A DNA stretch of 18,689 bases from an uncultured Clostridium sp. (GCA_902464345.1 CABQJA010000024.1:1-18689), one strand, 5' to 3'; shown: positions 1 through 8,670, numbered from the stretch's first letter. Notes: a model not told the origin generated them from the letters alone. Translations and numbers: made by a program.

Positions 1-1144
1 ACCATATGGTGATGTGAAATGGGATATTGAGAAGTTTACATTTTTTTCCAAAGCAGCATTATCGATTCTGCCGGTGATCGGCTTCCGCCCGGACATCATT
101 CATTGTCATGACTGGCAGTCAGGACTGGTGCCGGTATATTTAAAGACCCTGTTTGCAAGTAATCCGTTCTATCAGGGCATTAAGTCTATCATGACGATCC
201 ATAACCTGAAGTTCCAGGGAAACTGGGATATCAAGACGATTCAGGCAATTTCTGGGCTTCCGTCCTATGTTTTTACGCCGGATAAGCTGGAGTTTAAGAA
301 AGATGCCAGTATGCTAAAGGGCGGATTAGTCTATGCAGATAAGATCACAACCGTCAGTAATACGTATGCCGGAGAGATCCAGACACAGGAATATGGAGAA
401 GGCCTGGAAGGACTGCTTTCCGCAAGACACAATGATTTATGGGGCATTGTAAACGGAATTGATTATGATGTATATAATCCGGAACGGGATCCGATGATTT
501 ATAAGAACTACTCTCTGAAAGCATATAAGAAGGCAAAGGCAGAGAACAAGCGTAAGATGCAGGAAGAGTTTGGTCTTCCGGTTGATGATAAGCAGTTTGT
601 GATCGGTATTATTTCCCGACTGACCGATCAGAAGGGTCTGGATCTGGTTGATTGTGTGATGAATGAGATCTGCCAGGACGGTGTACAGTTTGTTGTACTG
701 GGAACCGGTGAGCAGAGATATGAGGATATGTTCCGGTATTATCAGGGTATTCATCCATATAAGGTATCTGCGAATATTTACTATTCCGATGAACGGTCTC
801 ATAAGATGTATGCCGGCTGTGATGTGATGCTGGTACCATCCAGATTTGAACCATGTGGTCTGACACAGCTGATGGCACTGCGTTACGGTACGGTTCCGCT
901 TGTTCGTGAGACAGGTGGTCTGAAGGATACGGTACAGCCATACAATGAGTATGAGAAGACCGGTAACGGATTCAGCTTCCGGAATTATAATGCACACGAG
1001 ATGCTGAATACGATCAATTATGCCAAGGAGGTTTATTATAACGATAAGCAGAGTTGGTATGGTATTATGGAACGGGCAATGCAGGCAGATTATTCATGGC
1101 AGAAGTCCGCAGAGAAATATCAGGAGTTATATAACTGCGTATAG
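1..1144 (+). CDS. glgA: Glycogen synthase, 3' part (5' end outside the window)
   Basis: ADP-glucose-dependent starch/glycogen synthase (GT5, GT-B fold), which adds glucose to the non-reducing end of alpha-1,4-glucan in the cytoplasm. The frame is open from base 2, so the gene is truncated by the window edge; the GTG at 14 is only the first start-like codon. About 380 residues are visible, against roughly 480 in the family. The N-terminal KxGGL ADP-glucose motif is missing because it lies upstream. Visible family motifs in order are DIIHCHDWQSGL, the KGGLVYADKITTVS stretch, GIVNGIDYDVYNP, GIISRLTDQKGLDL (start of the C-terminal Rossmann domain), and PSRFEPCGLTQL, which contains the catalytic Glu region, followed by RETGGLKDTV. 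The gene ends with TAG and is followed by a strong terminator, so it is probably the last gene of a glycogen operon. Confidence 0.96.
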   Translation, partial: PYGDVKWDIEKFTFFSKAALSILPVIGFRPDIIHCHDWQSGLVPVYLKTLFASNPFYQGIKSIMTIHNLKFQGNWDIKTIQAISGLPSYVFTPDKLEFKKDASMLKGGLVYADKITTVSNTYAGEIQTQEYGEGLEGLLSARHNDLWGIVNGIDYDVYNPERDPMIYKNYSLKAYKKAKAENKRKMQEEFGLPVDDKQFVIGIISRLTDQKGLDLVDCVMNEICQDGVQFVVLGTGEQRYEDMFRYYQGIHPYKVSANIYYSDERSHKMYAGCDVMLVPSRFEPCGLTQLMALRYGTVPLVRETGGLKDTVQPYNEYEKTGNGFSFRNYNAHEMLNTINYAKEVYYNDKQSWYGIMERAMQADYSWQKSAEKYQELYNCV

Positions 1145-1186
1145 ATGCAATAGCAGCCTATAGGCAGCGGGAATCATAAGAATAGT

Positions 1187-1238
1187 GCGGTGCGGGCGGC
1201 GATACTATCAGGTAGTTTCAGGGCCTGCACCGTTTTTT
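1187..1238 (+). terminator. Rho-independent terminator after glgA
   Basis: The arms CGGTGCGGGC (1188-1197) and GCCTGCACCG (1223-1232) pair over 10 bp with one G-U pair. A further G-U closes at 1187/1233, and six T follow (1233-1238). The 25-nt apical part contains a small ACTA/TAGT inner stem. It separates the glg transcript from rqcH. Confidence 0.85.
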
Positions 1239-1275
1239 CGCTTGAAGGAAATGACGGTAGATAAGGTGAGAAAGA

Positions 1276-3027
1276 ATGGCATTCGATGGAATTGTAATTG
1301 CAAATATAATAAAGGAATTGAAGGAGCACATACTGAACGGCAGAATCTATAAGATCTATCAGCCGGAGCCGGATGAACTGAATCTGGTGCTAAAGACCCC
1401 GCAGGGAAATTACCGGCTGCTGTTATCGGCCAGTGCGGCACTTCCGCTTGTATATCTGACAACCGAGAGCAGGAATAATCCAATGACGGCACCGAATTTC
1501 TGTATGCTGTTACGAAAGCATATCGGAAACGGAAGGATCGTGGATATCAGACAGCCCGGTTTTGAACGGATCGTGGAATTTTCCATTGAGCATCTGGATG
1601 AGCTGGGAGACCTTTGTACCAAGAAATTGATCATAGAGATCATGGGAAAACACAGTAACATCATTTTCTGTGATGATCAGGGTACGATCATTGACAGTAT
1701 TAAGCGGGTAGGAGCACAGATGAGCTCCGTGCGTGAGGTGCTTCCGGGAAGAAGCTATGAGTATCCGCCGAATCAGGAGAAAATCAGTCCACTGGAACTG
1801 ACGGAAGCTTATTACCGGAGTCAGATGCTGACGAAGCCGTTAAATCTTACGAAGATGATCTACACATCATTAACCGGAGTAAGTCCGGTGGTTGCCAATG
1901 AGCTCTGCTACCGGGCAGATCTGGATGGAAATCAGAGCACTGCCAGTCTGACAGAGGAGAATGCGGATGGACTATGGCAGGAGCTGGAGAAATTCAGGGG
2001 TCAGCTGCAGCAGGAGATATTTGATCCGGCAATCTATTATGACAAGCAGGGAGTTCCGGTCGAGTTTTGCAGCATTCCGCTGACGATGTATGCGGACTAT
2101 GTATGTGAAAAGGAAGCTTCCATATCAACTGTTCTGCAGACTTACTATGCGGCAAGGAACAGCTACAGCCGGATCCGGCAGAAGTCTTCCGATTTAAGAA
2201 AAATCGTAAGTAATGCGATCGAACGGACCGCAAAGAAATACGATCTGCAGTGCAGTCAGTTAAAGAGCACGGAGAAACGGGATAAGTACCGTGTCTATGG
2301 AGAATTGATCAACACCTATGGCTATGGAATCGAGCCGGAGGCGAAAGAATTTCGGGCATTGAATTATTATACCAATGAGGAGATTACGATACCGTTAGAT
2401 CCACTGCTGACACCGGGAGAGAATTCCAAACGTTACTTTGCCAGATATAATAAACTGAAGCGTACCTATGAGGCACTGACAGAGCAGGTAAAGGAGACCG
2501 GCCGGGAGTTAGAACATTTAAGATCCATCCAGACAGCACTGGATTTGGCACAGGAGGAATCGGATCTGGCTGATATTAAGCGGGAACTGACAGATTACGG
2601 CTATATCAAGCAAAAGGGCGGCGGACGGAAAAAAGAGAAGCAGGAGAAGAGTAAACCGCTGCATTATATATCCTCCGATGGATTCCATATGTATGTGGGC
2701 AAGAATAACTATCAGAATGAGGAACTGACCTTTAAGGTCGCAAATGGCAATGATCTCTGGTTCCATGCCAAGCAGGCACCGGGCTCCCATGTGATCGTAA
2801 AGACGGAAGGGCAGCAGGAACTTCCGGATCGTACCTATGAAGAAGCTGCAAGGCTGGCCGCTTACTATTCATCGGCAAGGAGCGGTTCTAAGGTGGAGAT
2901 TGATTATACCAGACGTTCCAATCTGAAGAAGACACCGGGTGGGGCACCCGGATTTGTAATCTATCATACAAATTACTCCATGAGTATTTCTCCGGATATC
3001 CGCGGAATAAAAGAGGTTGACCATTGA
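1276..3027 (+). CDS. rqcH: RqcH, NFACT-family ribosome quality control factor (annotated as fibronectin-binding protein in older records)
   Basis: 583 aa, close to the 570-aa B. subtilis RqcH/YloA. RqcH binds stalled 50S-peptidyl-tRNA complexes and recruits tRNA-Ala to add C-terminal alanine tails that mark the nascent chain for degradation. The N-terminal NFACT-N domain starts MAFDGIVIANIIKEL and includes IEIMGKHSNIIF at about 144-155. A charged helical/coiled-coil middle covers about 300-440. The NFACT-R domain begins near 465 (YISSDGFHMYVGKNN) and contains DLWFHAKQAPGSHVIV and KKTPGGAPGFVIYHTNYS. The residues at the position of the tRNA-binding Asp97-Arg98 pair are Glu97-Arg98. ATG at 1276 follows AAGGTGAG. 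It lies between a terminator and the yicC promoter, so it may be transcribed alone, though I see no clear promoter for it. Confidence 0.95.
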   Translation: MAFDGIVIANIIKELKEHILNGRIYKIYQPEPDELNLVLKTPQGNYRLLLSASAALPLVYLTTESRNNPMTAPNFCMLLRKHIGNGRIVDIRQPGFERIVEFSIEHLDELGDLCTKKLIIEIMGKHSNIIFCDDQGTIIDSIKRVGAQMSSVREVLPGRSYEYPPNQEKISPLELTEAYYRSQMLTKPLNLTKMIYTSLTGVSPVVANELCYRADLDGNQSTASLTEENADGLWQELEKFRGQLQQEIFDPAIYYDKQGVPVEFCSIPLTMYADYVCEKEASISTVLQTYYAARNSYSRIRQKSSDLRKIVSNAIERTAKKYDLQCSQLKSTEKRDKYRVYGELINTYGYGIEPEAKEFRALNYYTNEEITIPLDPLLTPGENSKRYFARYNKLKRTYEALTEQVKETGRELEHLRSIQTALDLAQEESDLADIKRELTDYGYIKQKGGGRKKEKQEKSKPLHYISSDGFHMYVGKNNYQNEELTFKVANGNDLWFHAKQAPGSHVIVKTEGQQELPDRTYEEAARLAAYYSSARSGSKVEIDYTRRSNLKKTPGGAPGFVIYHTNYSMSISPDIRGIKEVDH

Positions 3028-3053
3028 CTTTTGCAGGTAGATTACTTTATAAT
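3024..3053 (+). promoter_or_regulatory. Sigma-A-type promoter for yicC-gmk-rpoZ-murE-priA
   Basis: TTGACT (3024-3029), 18-bp spacer, perfect TATAAT (3048-3053). The -35 hexamer overlaps the TGA stop of rqcH (3025-3027). A start site near 3060 would give a leader of about 32 nt before the yicC ATG. Confidence 0.8.
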
Positions 3054-3091
3054 AGATTGGATTGTAAGAAACATAAGAAAAGGTGAGAGTT

Positions 3092-3970
3092 ATGATTCGC
3101 AGCATGACCGGCTTCGGAAGAAGCGAAACGGTGACAGAAGGATATAAGTTAATAGTCGAGATGAAGGCTGTTAATCACAGATACAGTGAGTTCAGTATTA
3201 AGATGCCGAAGAAGCTGAATTTTTTTGAGGCAGGGATCCGAACCTTACTGAAAGAGTATATTAACCGGGGAAAGGTTGATATCTTTATCACATATGAGGA
3301 TTACCGGGAATCGGATGTGTGCATTAAATATAATCCGGAGATAGCAAAGACATATCTGGATTATTTGAGACAGATAGAGTCTGAATTCGGAGTACGGGAT
3401 GATATTACGGTTACGAGATTGGCAGGAATGCCGGATGTGCTGACCAGAGAGGAACAGACCGTAGATGAGGATGCACTCTGGGAAATCCTGGAGGCCGGGA
3501 TCCGGAAGGCAGCAGAGAAATTTGTCCAGACCAGACAGGTCGAAGGAGAACATCTGAAGGAGGATCTGATCGGCAAGTTAAACGGTATGCTGGATATGGT
3601 AGATCATATTGAGCAGGAGTCACCGAAGCTGGTGCAGCAGTATCGGGAGAAGCTGGAGGCCAAGGTGCAGGAGCTGTTAGACGGCAGTAATATAGATGAG
3701 TCCAGAATAGCGGCTGAGGTGGTGATCTATGCGGATAAGATCTGTGTGGATGAAGAGACTGTCCGGTTGAGAAGTCATATCAACAGCACGAAAGAGATTC
3801 TATCCGGTGGCGGAAGCGTCGGACGGAAGCTGGATTTCATAGCACAGGAGATGAACCGGGAGGCGAATACGATTCTGTCGAAGGCAAATTCCCTGGATAT
3901 TTCTAATACAGCAATAGATTTAAAGACCGAGATTGAGAAGGTCCGGGAACAGATTCAGAATATTGAATAA
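3092..3970 (+). CDS. yicC: YicC/YloC family endoribonuclease
   Basis: 292 aa from ATG 3092, starting MIRSMTGFGRSE, the family's characteristic N-terminus. An in-frame GTG at 3083 is part of the AAGGTGAG ribosome-binding site and is not taken as the start. The C-terminal half carries the conserved SRIAAEVVIYADKICVDEE region (about residues 207-226) and GRKLDFIAQEMNREANTI, followed by the terminal DLKTEIEKVREQIQNIE helix, all typical of YicC-N plus DUF1732. Members are RNA endonucleases (E. coli YicC and B. subtilis YloC); the substrate here is unknown. It is the first gene after a strong promoter and is 14 nt from gmk. In B. subtilis the small remA gene lies between the two; it is absent here. 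Confidence 0.93.
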   Translation: MIRSMTGFGRSETVTEGYKLIVEMKAVNHRYSEFSIKMPKKLNFFEAGIRTLLKEYINRGKVDIFITYEDYRESDVCIKYNPEIAKTYLDYLRQIESEFGVRDDITVTRLAGMPDVLTREEQTVDEDALWEILEAGIRKAAEKFVQTRQVEGEHLKEDLIGKLNGMLDMVDHIEQESPKLVQQYREKLEAKVQELLDGSNIDESRIAAEVVIYADKICVDEETVRLRSHINSTKEILSGGGSVGRKLDFIAQEMNREANTILSKANSLDISNTAIDLKTEIEKVREQIQNIE

Positions 3971-3984
3971 GGCCAGGTGAGCAT

Positions 3985-4602
3985 ATGGACAAAAAGGGAT
4001 TTTTAATCGTAATATCCGGATTCTCCGGTGTTGGAAAAGGAACCGTAGTAAAACGACTGGTTCAGGATTACGGATACAGTCTGTCTATTTCGGCAACGAC
4101 CAGAGCACCACGGGAAGGAGAAGTAGACGGCAGAGAATATTATTTTAAGACCAAGGAAGATTTCATGAATCTGATTGATTATAACGGGTTTATTGAATGG
4201 GCGGTTTATGTGGAGAATTATTATGGAACACCGCGTGCCTTTGTGGAAAAGGAGCTGGCAGCAGGACATAATGTAATTCTTGAGATTGAGGTACAGGGTG
4301 CCATGAATATCAAGGAGCAGTATCCGGATGCAATCTTAATCTTCCTGACAGCACCGAGTGCAGCAGAGCTTCGGAACCGTCTGGTCGGACGCGGCACGGA
4401 AGAAGCGGCCGTGATCGAGAAGCGGATGCAGAGAGCCGTAGAAGAATCCGCCAATATGGAATCATACGAGTATATAGTCGTAAATGATGATCTGGATCAG
4501 TGTGTAAAAGATGTAAATTCTGTCATTGTGGCACGGGGCTGCATGATTGAAGAAAATAAAGAATTTATGAAACAGATGAAGGCAGAGCTTAAGGCTCTGT
4601 AA
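3985..4602 (+). CDS. gmk: Guanylate kinase
   Basis: 205 aa, usual family length. It catalyses ATP + GMP to ADP + GDP, the step that feeds GTP and dGTP pools. The P-loop is GFSGVGKGT (residues 12-20). The GMP-binding segment is SATTRAPREGEVDGREYYF, followed by FIEWAVYVENYYGTP and VILEIEVQGAMNIKE. The lid arginines lie in RNRLVGRGTEE and IEKRMQRA. ATG at 3985 follows AGGTGAGCAT with short spacing; this SD form pairs with the 3' part of the anti-SD and recurs at fmt. rpoZ starts 14 nt downstream. Confidence 0.97.
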   Translation: MDKKGFLIVISGFSGVGKGTVVKRLVQDYGYSLSISATTRAPREGEVDGREYYFKTKEDFMNLIDYNGFIEWAVYVENYYGTPRAFVEKELAAGHNVILEIEVQGAMNIKEQYPDAILIFLTAPSAAELRNRLVGRGTEEAAVIEKRMQRAVEESANMESYEYIVVNDDLDQCVKDVNSVIVARGCMIEENKEFMKQMKAELKAL

Positions 4603-4616
4603 GAAAGGAGTTTATT

Positions 4617-4859
4617 ATGATACATCCATCCTATACTGACTTAATGGCAGTTGTTAACAGTGAGGTAGAGCCGGGCGAGCAGCCGGTTGTTCAGAGCCGT
4701 TATTCCATCGTGTTAGCATGTGCAAAGCGGGCACGTCAGATTATTGCAGGGTCTGAGCCTTTGGTAGAATCCAAGGGTAAGAAGCCGTTATCTCTGGCTG
4801 TAGAAGAGCTTTACAGTGGCAAGGTTAAGATTGTCGGCGATGAAGAAGATGAGAATTAA
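4617..4859 (+). CDS. rpoZ: RNA polymerase omega subunit
   Basis: 80 aa. Omega assists folding and assembly of the beta-prime subunit. The core omega motif is visible as SRYSIVLACAKRARQI (about residues 28-43), followed by KPLSLAVEELYSGKVKIV. The start is fixed by AAAGGAG at 4605-4610 ahead of ATG 4617. The gmk-rpoZ pairing is conserved in Firmicutes. Confidence 0.93.
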   Translation: MIHPSYTDLMAVVNSEVEPGEQPVVQSRYSIVLACAKRARQIIAGSEPLVESKGKKPLSLAVEELYSGKVKIVGDEEDEN

Positions 4860-4869
4860 GGAATGAATG

Positions 4870-4900
4870 AGAGGAGCTGTTAAGAGCTCCTTTCCTTTTC
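4870..4900 (+). terminator. Possible weak or leaky terminator between rpoZ and murE
   Basis: AGGAGCT (4872-4878) and AGCTCCT (4885-4891) form a 7-bp stem with a 6-nt GTTAAG loop, followed by a T-rich but interrupted tract (TTCCTTTTCC). No promoter is evident between it and murE, so partial read-through or attenuation is more likely than full termination. Confidence 0.5.
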
Positions 4901-4928
4901 CTTATCGTTTGTAAGGAGGGTCAGACAT

Positions 4929-6428
4929 ATGAAGTTAGCGGAGTTAGTTTCTTCCCTGGATTATCAGTTGCTTCAGGGAAGTCTGGATACAGAAGTAGCA
5001 GAAGTGGAGAATGATTCCAGAAAGGTACAGGCGGGATATTTGTTTTTCTGTATCAGCGGCAGTGTCCGGGACGGACATTCCTTTGCCGGAGAGGTGGCAG
5101 AAAAGGGTGCCTCTGTCCTGGTGGTAGAGCAGCCGGTTGAGGTGCCGGAGACGGTAACCGTGATTCAGGTGCCGAGCTCCCGGTATGCGATGGGAGTCAT
5201 GTCTTCTTATTTCTACGGAGAGCCGTCGAAGCAGTTAAAGGTGATCGGTATTACCGGAACCAAGGGCAAGACCACTACGACGTATATGATACAGTCCATG
5301 CTGGAAAAGACCGGTCATAAAACCGGACTGGTCGGTACAATCGAGGTACAGACCGGCAGCAGAACCGTTACTGCCGCGCAGACGACACCGGAATCCCTGG
5401 CATTGCAGAGATATTTAAAGGAGATGGTGGAGAACGGACTGGACAGCGTGGTAATGGAGGTATCCTCTCAGGCATTAATGCTTGACCGGGTGGCAGGTGT
5501 CGACTTTGATTATGGTATTTTCACAAATCTTTCCGAGGATCACATCGGACCGAATGAACATGCAAGCTTTGAGGAATACCGGATGTGGAAGAGCAAGCTG
5601 TTCCAGATGTGTAAGGTCGGTATTTTTAACGAGGATGATGATAATTACAAGGAAATCTTAAAGGGACATACCTGCCGGGTGATTACATACGGTGTCCATG
5701 ACACAGCCGATTATCAGGCAAGGGACTGGCATCTGTATCATGAAAACGGGCATCTGGGTATCCGGTATCAGCTGACCGGACGGATCCGGGGCGAGATGAA
5801 GGTAAATATTCCGGGAAAATTCAGTATTTATAACTCGCTGGCAGCCATTGCCATCGCAAATGAGCTGGGAGTTCCGGAGAAGAACATTCAGGAGGTTTTA
5901 GAGACCATTCGTGTCAGAGGACGTGTGGAGCTGGTGCCGATTTCGGATCAGTTTACCATTCTGATCGATTATGCACATAATGCAGTCAGTCTGGAGAGTA
6001 TTCTGGAGACCTTAAAGGAGTATCATCCGAACCGGCTGATCTCTGTATTTGGCTGCGGAGGCAATCGATCCAAGGTGCGCAGATACGAGATGGGTGAGGT
6101 ATCCGGCAAGCTTGCGGATTTTACGATCATTACTTCGGATAATCCACGATTTGAGGAACCGCAGGATATTATCAATGATATTATTACCGGTATTTCCAAA
6201 ACCGATGGTAAGTATATAGAGATCATAGACCGGAAGGAAGCGTTCCGGTATGCGATCATGCATGCACAGCCGGGCGATATTATCGTTTTGGCCGGAAAGG
6301 GACATGAAGATTATCAGGAGATAAAGGGTGTAAAGTATCACATGGATGAGCGTGAGCTGATACGGGAAGTGTTGGAGGAAGAGGATGTCAGCAAAATATG
6401 TGGATATAATAATCGATATTTCTCATGA
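4929..6428 (+). CDS. murE: UDP-N-acetylmuramoyl-tripeptide synthetase MurE (meso-diaminopimelate type)
   Basis: 499 aa. ATP-dependent Mur ligase that adds the third residue to UDP-MurNAc-L-Ala-D-Glu in peptidoglycan synthesis. Features in order are an N-terminal MurE substrate domain (NDSRKVQAGYLFFCISG), the ATP P-loop GTKGKTTTTYM (110-120), TTPESLALQ (152-160), MEVSSQAL (176-183), FTNLSEDHIGPNEH (198-211), Lys221 in WKSKLF as the likely carbamylated lysine, IDYAHN (346-351), and DNPR (404-407), the signature of enzymes that use meso-DAP rather than Lys. AGKGHEDYQEI (455-465) is near the end. AAGGAGG precedes ATG 4929. The last 44 nt overlap priA, giving an extra C-terminal tail of about 15 residues. 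It occupies the slot that coaBC has in B. subtilis. Confidence 0.93.
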   Translation: MKLAELVSSLDYQLLQGSLDTEVAEVENDSRKVQAGYLFFCISGSVRDGHSFAGEVAEKGASVLVVEQPVEVPETVTVIQVPSSRYAMGVMSSYFYGEPSKQLKVIGITGTKGKTTTTYMIQSMLEKTGHKTGLVGTIEVQTGSRTVTAAQTTPESLALQRYLKEMVENGLDSVVMEVSSQALMLDRVAGVDFDYGIFTNLSEDHIGPNEHASFEEYRMWKSKLFQMCKVGIFNEDDDNYKEILKGHTCRVITYGVHDTADYQARDWHLYHENGHLGIRYQLTGRIRGEMKVNIPGKFSIYNSLAAIAIANELGVPEKNIQEVLETIRVRGRVELVPISDQFTILIDYAHNAVSLESILETLKEYHPNRLISVFGCGGNRSKVRRYEMGEVSGKLADFTIITSDNPRFEEPQDIINDIITGISKTDGKYIEIIDRKEAFRYAIMHAQPGDIIVLAGKGHEDYQEIKGVKYHMDERELIREVLEEEDVSKICGYNNRYFS

Positions 6429-8634
6429 AGCCATCGATCGGGCATTTCAGTATGAAGTGCCCTTTTCTTTGTGTGATAAAATCGCGGTCGGTATGCAGGT
6501 GGAGATCCCGTTCGGAAGAGGGAATCATATGCGGACCGGATATGTGATAGGGATCAGTGACGAGCCGAACTATGATGTAGACCGGATCAAGCCGGTACAC
6601 CGGATCATAGAGAATCAGATCCCGGTAGAAGGACAGCTGATCCGGCTGGCAGAGTGGATGAAGGAGACCTACGGCTCAACCATGTATCAGGCATTAAAGA
6701 CGGTCATGCCGGTAAAGGAGACCGTACGGCCGGTGGAGAAGAAGACGGTTCAGCTGGCCGTGGATGCAGAAGAGGGCAGACTCCGGCTTCTGGAGTATCA
6801 GAGGAAGCATAACGGAGCAAAGGTAAGACTGACAGAGGCACTGTTAGAGCATGGAACGGTTCCGTATGAGCTGGCACGCAATAAGTTGAATATCAGTCCG
6901 GCAACCTTTCAGCGGCTGGCAGCGGAGGGAACCATAGAAATCCTGACAGAGACGCAGTATCGCCAGGCGGGTACGAAGCGGTATCTGACCGAGCCGGAGC
7001 CGGAGCTGAATCCGGCACAACAGGGCCTGATCGATGCCTTTCGGCAGGATTATGAGTCCGGTCATTATCAGACTTATCTGCTGCATGGGGTGACCGGCAG
7101 CGGAAAGACAGAGGTATATATGCATGCCATGGATGTGGTTCTGGCAGAGGGGAGACAGGTCATTATGCTGATTCCCGAAATATCCCTGACATTCCAGACA
7201 GTAATGCGGTTCCGCAGACATTTTGGGGAACGGATCACGATCCTGAATTCCCGGATGAGCAAGGGAGAACGGTATGATCAGTTCGAACGTATCCGGAAGG
7301 GCGAGGTGGACATTGTGATCGGACCCCGGTCTGCACTGTTTGCACCGTTTTCCAATCTGGGACTGATCGTAATCGATGAAGAGCATGAGAGCAGCTATAA
7401 GAGTGATAATATACCGAAATATCATGCCAGAGAGACGGCGATCAAGCGGGCGGATATGAATCATGCCAGTGTGATTCTCGGCTCTGCAACGCCGTCCGTC
7501 AGTTCCTATTATCAGGCGGAGCAGGGGAAGTATCAGTTGTGGAAGCTGACGGAACGGGTACAGAAGCGGAGCCTGCCACAGGTAGAGATCGTAGATCTGC
7601 GGGAGGAACTCCAGAAGGGCAACCGCAGTCGGTTCAGTTACCGTTTGCAGGAACTGATCGAAGATCGCCTGAGCCGGAAGGAGCAGTCGATCATTTTCAT
7701 GAACCGGAGGGGATATGCCAGCTTTGTATCCTGCAGAAGCTGTGGAGAGGTAGTGAACTGTCCACACTGTCAGGTGTCGTTGACCTATCATGATCATCAC
7801 AGCGCAGTGCCGAAGCTGGTCTGTCATTATTGCGGCTATACGGAACCGTTTGTAAAGAAATGTAAGGTATGCGGGTCCGGTATGATCGGGCGGTTCGGGT
7901 CCGGCACCCAGATGGTGGAGGCAGAGCTGCAGGAGTTTTTCCCGGAAGCAAGGATTCTCCGCATGGATGCAGATACGACCAAGGGAAAGGACGGACATGA
8001 GCGGATCCTGTCCGCGTTTGCAGAGGGAAAAGCAGATATTCTGGTAGGTACGCAGATGATTGTAAAGGGCCATGATTTCCCGAATGTAACGCTGGTAGGA
8101 ATTCTGGCGGCAGACTTAAGTCTTCACAGTCAGGATTATATGGCAGGGGAACGGACCTTTGAGCTTCTGACGCAGGCTGCAGGCAGAGCCGGGCGTGGAG
8201 AACGGCCGGGACAGGTCGTGATTCAGACCTATGATCCGGAGCATGCAGTGATCCAGGCAGCGGCGGCACAGGATTATGAGCTGTTTTACCGGAATGAGAT
8301 CACATATCGGAAGATATTAAAATATCCACCGGTGGTATCCATGATCGCAGTTCTGATCACAGGCGAACAGGAGGAACAGGTCCAGAAATGTGCGGAGCAT
8401 TTGGCGGATTATATGCGGAAGACCGTTTCGGGAGAGGATATACGGGTCATCGGTCCGTCCACACCGGTCATCGGTAAGATCCATGATGTGTACCGCAGGA
8501 TATTATATTTAAAGAGTGAGCAGGAACAGGTACTGCTGGATGCAAAGGTACAGCTTGAGCTGTATGCGGAACAAAGCGGAGTCCAGGAGACCTGCAGGCT
8601 TTATTTCGACTTAAATCCCATGAAGGGATATTGA
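6385..8634 (+). CDS. priA: Primosomal protein N' (replication restart helicase PriA)
   Basis: 749 aa. Superfamily 2 3'-to-5' helicase that recognises stalled forks and starts primosome assembly. The N-terminal DNA-binding domain starts MSAKYVDIIIDIS, with FQYEVP and GMQVEIPFG. Walker A is GVTGSGKTE (235-243), DEEH is at 331-334, and GSATPSVSS is at 366-374. Eight cysteines (450, 453, 459, 462, 480, 483, 493, 496) form the two-zinc insertion. Later motifs are VGTQMIVKGHDFPNVTLVG and QAAGRAGRGERPGQV. The start lies 44 nt inside murE and has its own GGAGGAAGAGG site; the conserved N-terminus begins right at this Met, so the overlap is real. Its stop codon lies inside the -35 box of the def promoter. 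Confidence 0.96.
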   Translation: MSAKYVDIIIDISHEAIDRAFQYEVPFSLCDKIAVGMQVEIPFGRGNHMRTGYVIGISDEPNYDVDRIKPVHRIIENQIPVEGQLIRLAEWMKETYGSTMYQALKTVMPVKETVRPVEKKTVQLAVDAEEGRLRLLEYQRKHNGAKVRLTEALLEHGTVPYELARNKLNISPATFQRLAAEGTIEILTETQYRQAGTKRYLTEPEPELNPAQQGLIDAFRQDYESGHYQTYLLHGVTGSGKTEVYMHAMDVVLAEGRQVIMLIPEISLTFQTVMRFRRHFGERITILNSRMSKGERYDQFERIRKGEVDIVIGPRSALFAPFSNLGLIVIDEEHESSYKSDNIPKYHARETAIKRADMNHASVILGSATPSVSSYYQAEQGKYQLWKLTERVQKRSLPQVEIVDLREELQKGNRSRFSYRLQELIEDRLSRKEQSIIFMNRRGYASFVSCRSCGEVVNCPHCQVSLTYHDHHSAVPKLVCHYCGYTEPFVKKCKVCGSGMIGRFGSGTQMVEAELQEFFPEARILRMDADTTKGKDGHERILSAFAEGKADILVGTQMIVKGHDFPNVTLVGILAADLSLHSQDYMAGERTFELLTQAAGRAGRGERPGQVVIQTYDPEHAVIQAAAAQDYELFYRNEITYRKILKYPPVVSMIAVLITGEQEEQVQKCAEHLADYMRKTVSGEDIRVIGPSTPVIGKIHDVYRRILYLKSEQEQVLLDAKVQLELYAEQSGVQETCRLYFDLNPMKGY

Positions 8635-8659
8635 TAAAAAAGAAAGAAACCGTTATACT
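8631..8659 (+). promoter_or_regulatory. Sigma-A-type promoter for the def-fmt-rsmB-rlmN unit
   Basis: TTGATA (8631-8636), 17-bp spacer, TATACT (8654-8659). As at yicC, the -35 hexamer overlaps the upstream stop codon (priA TGA 8632-8634). The expected start site near 8666 places the transcript's 5' end just ahead of a hairpin. Confidence 0.75.
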
Positions 8660-8670
8660 AAAACGAAGCA

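Noticed and set aside
3083..3091. GTG at 3083 as the yicC start
   Set aside because: The GTG is part of the AAGGTGAG SD sequence; ATG 3092 gives the conserved MIRSMTGFGR start.
7539..7793. Plus-strand out-of-frame open frame within priA
   Set aside because: Completely inside priA in another frame, with low-complexity Gly/Glu/Pro composition and no ribosome-binding site.
6844..8073. Long antisense open frame (409 codons) opposite priA
   Set aside because: It lies wholly opposite the conserved helicase and zinc motifs of priA, resembles no family I know, and is explained by the codon bias of priA.
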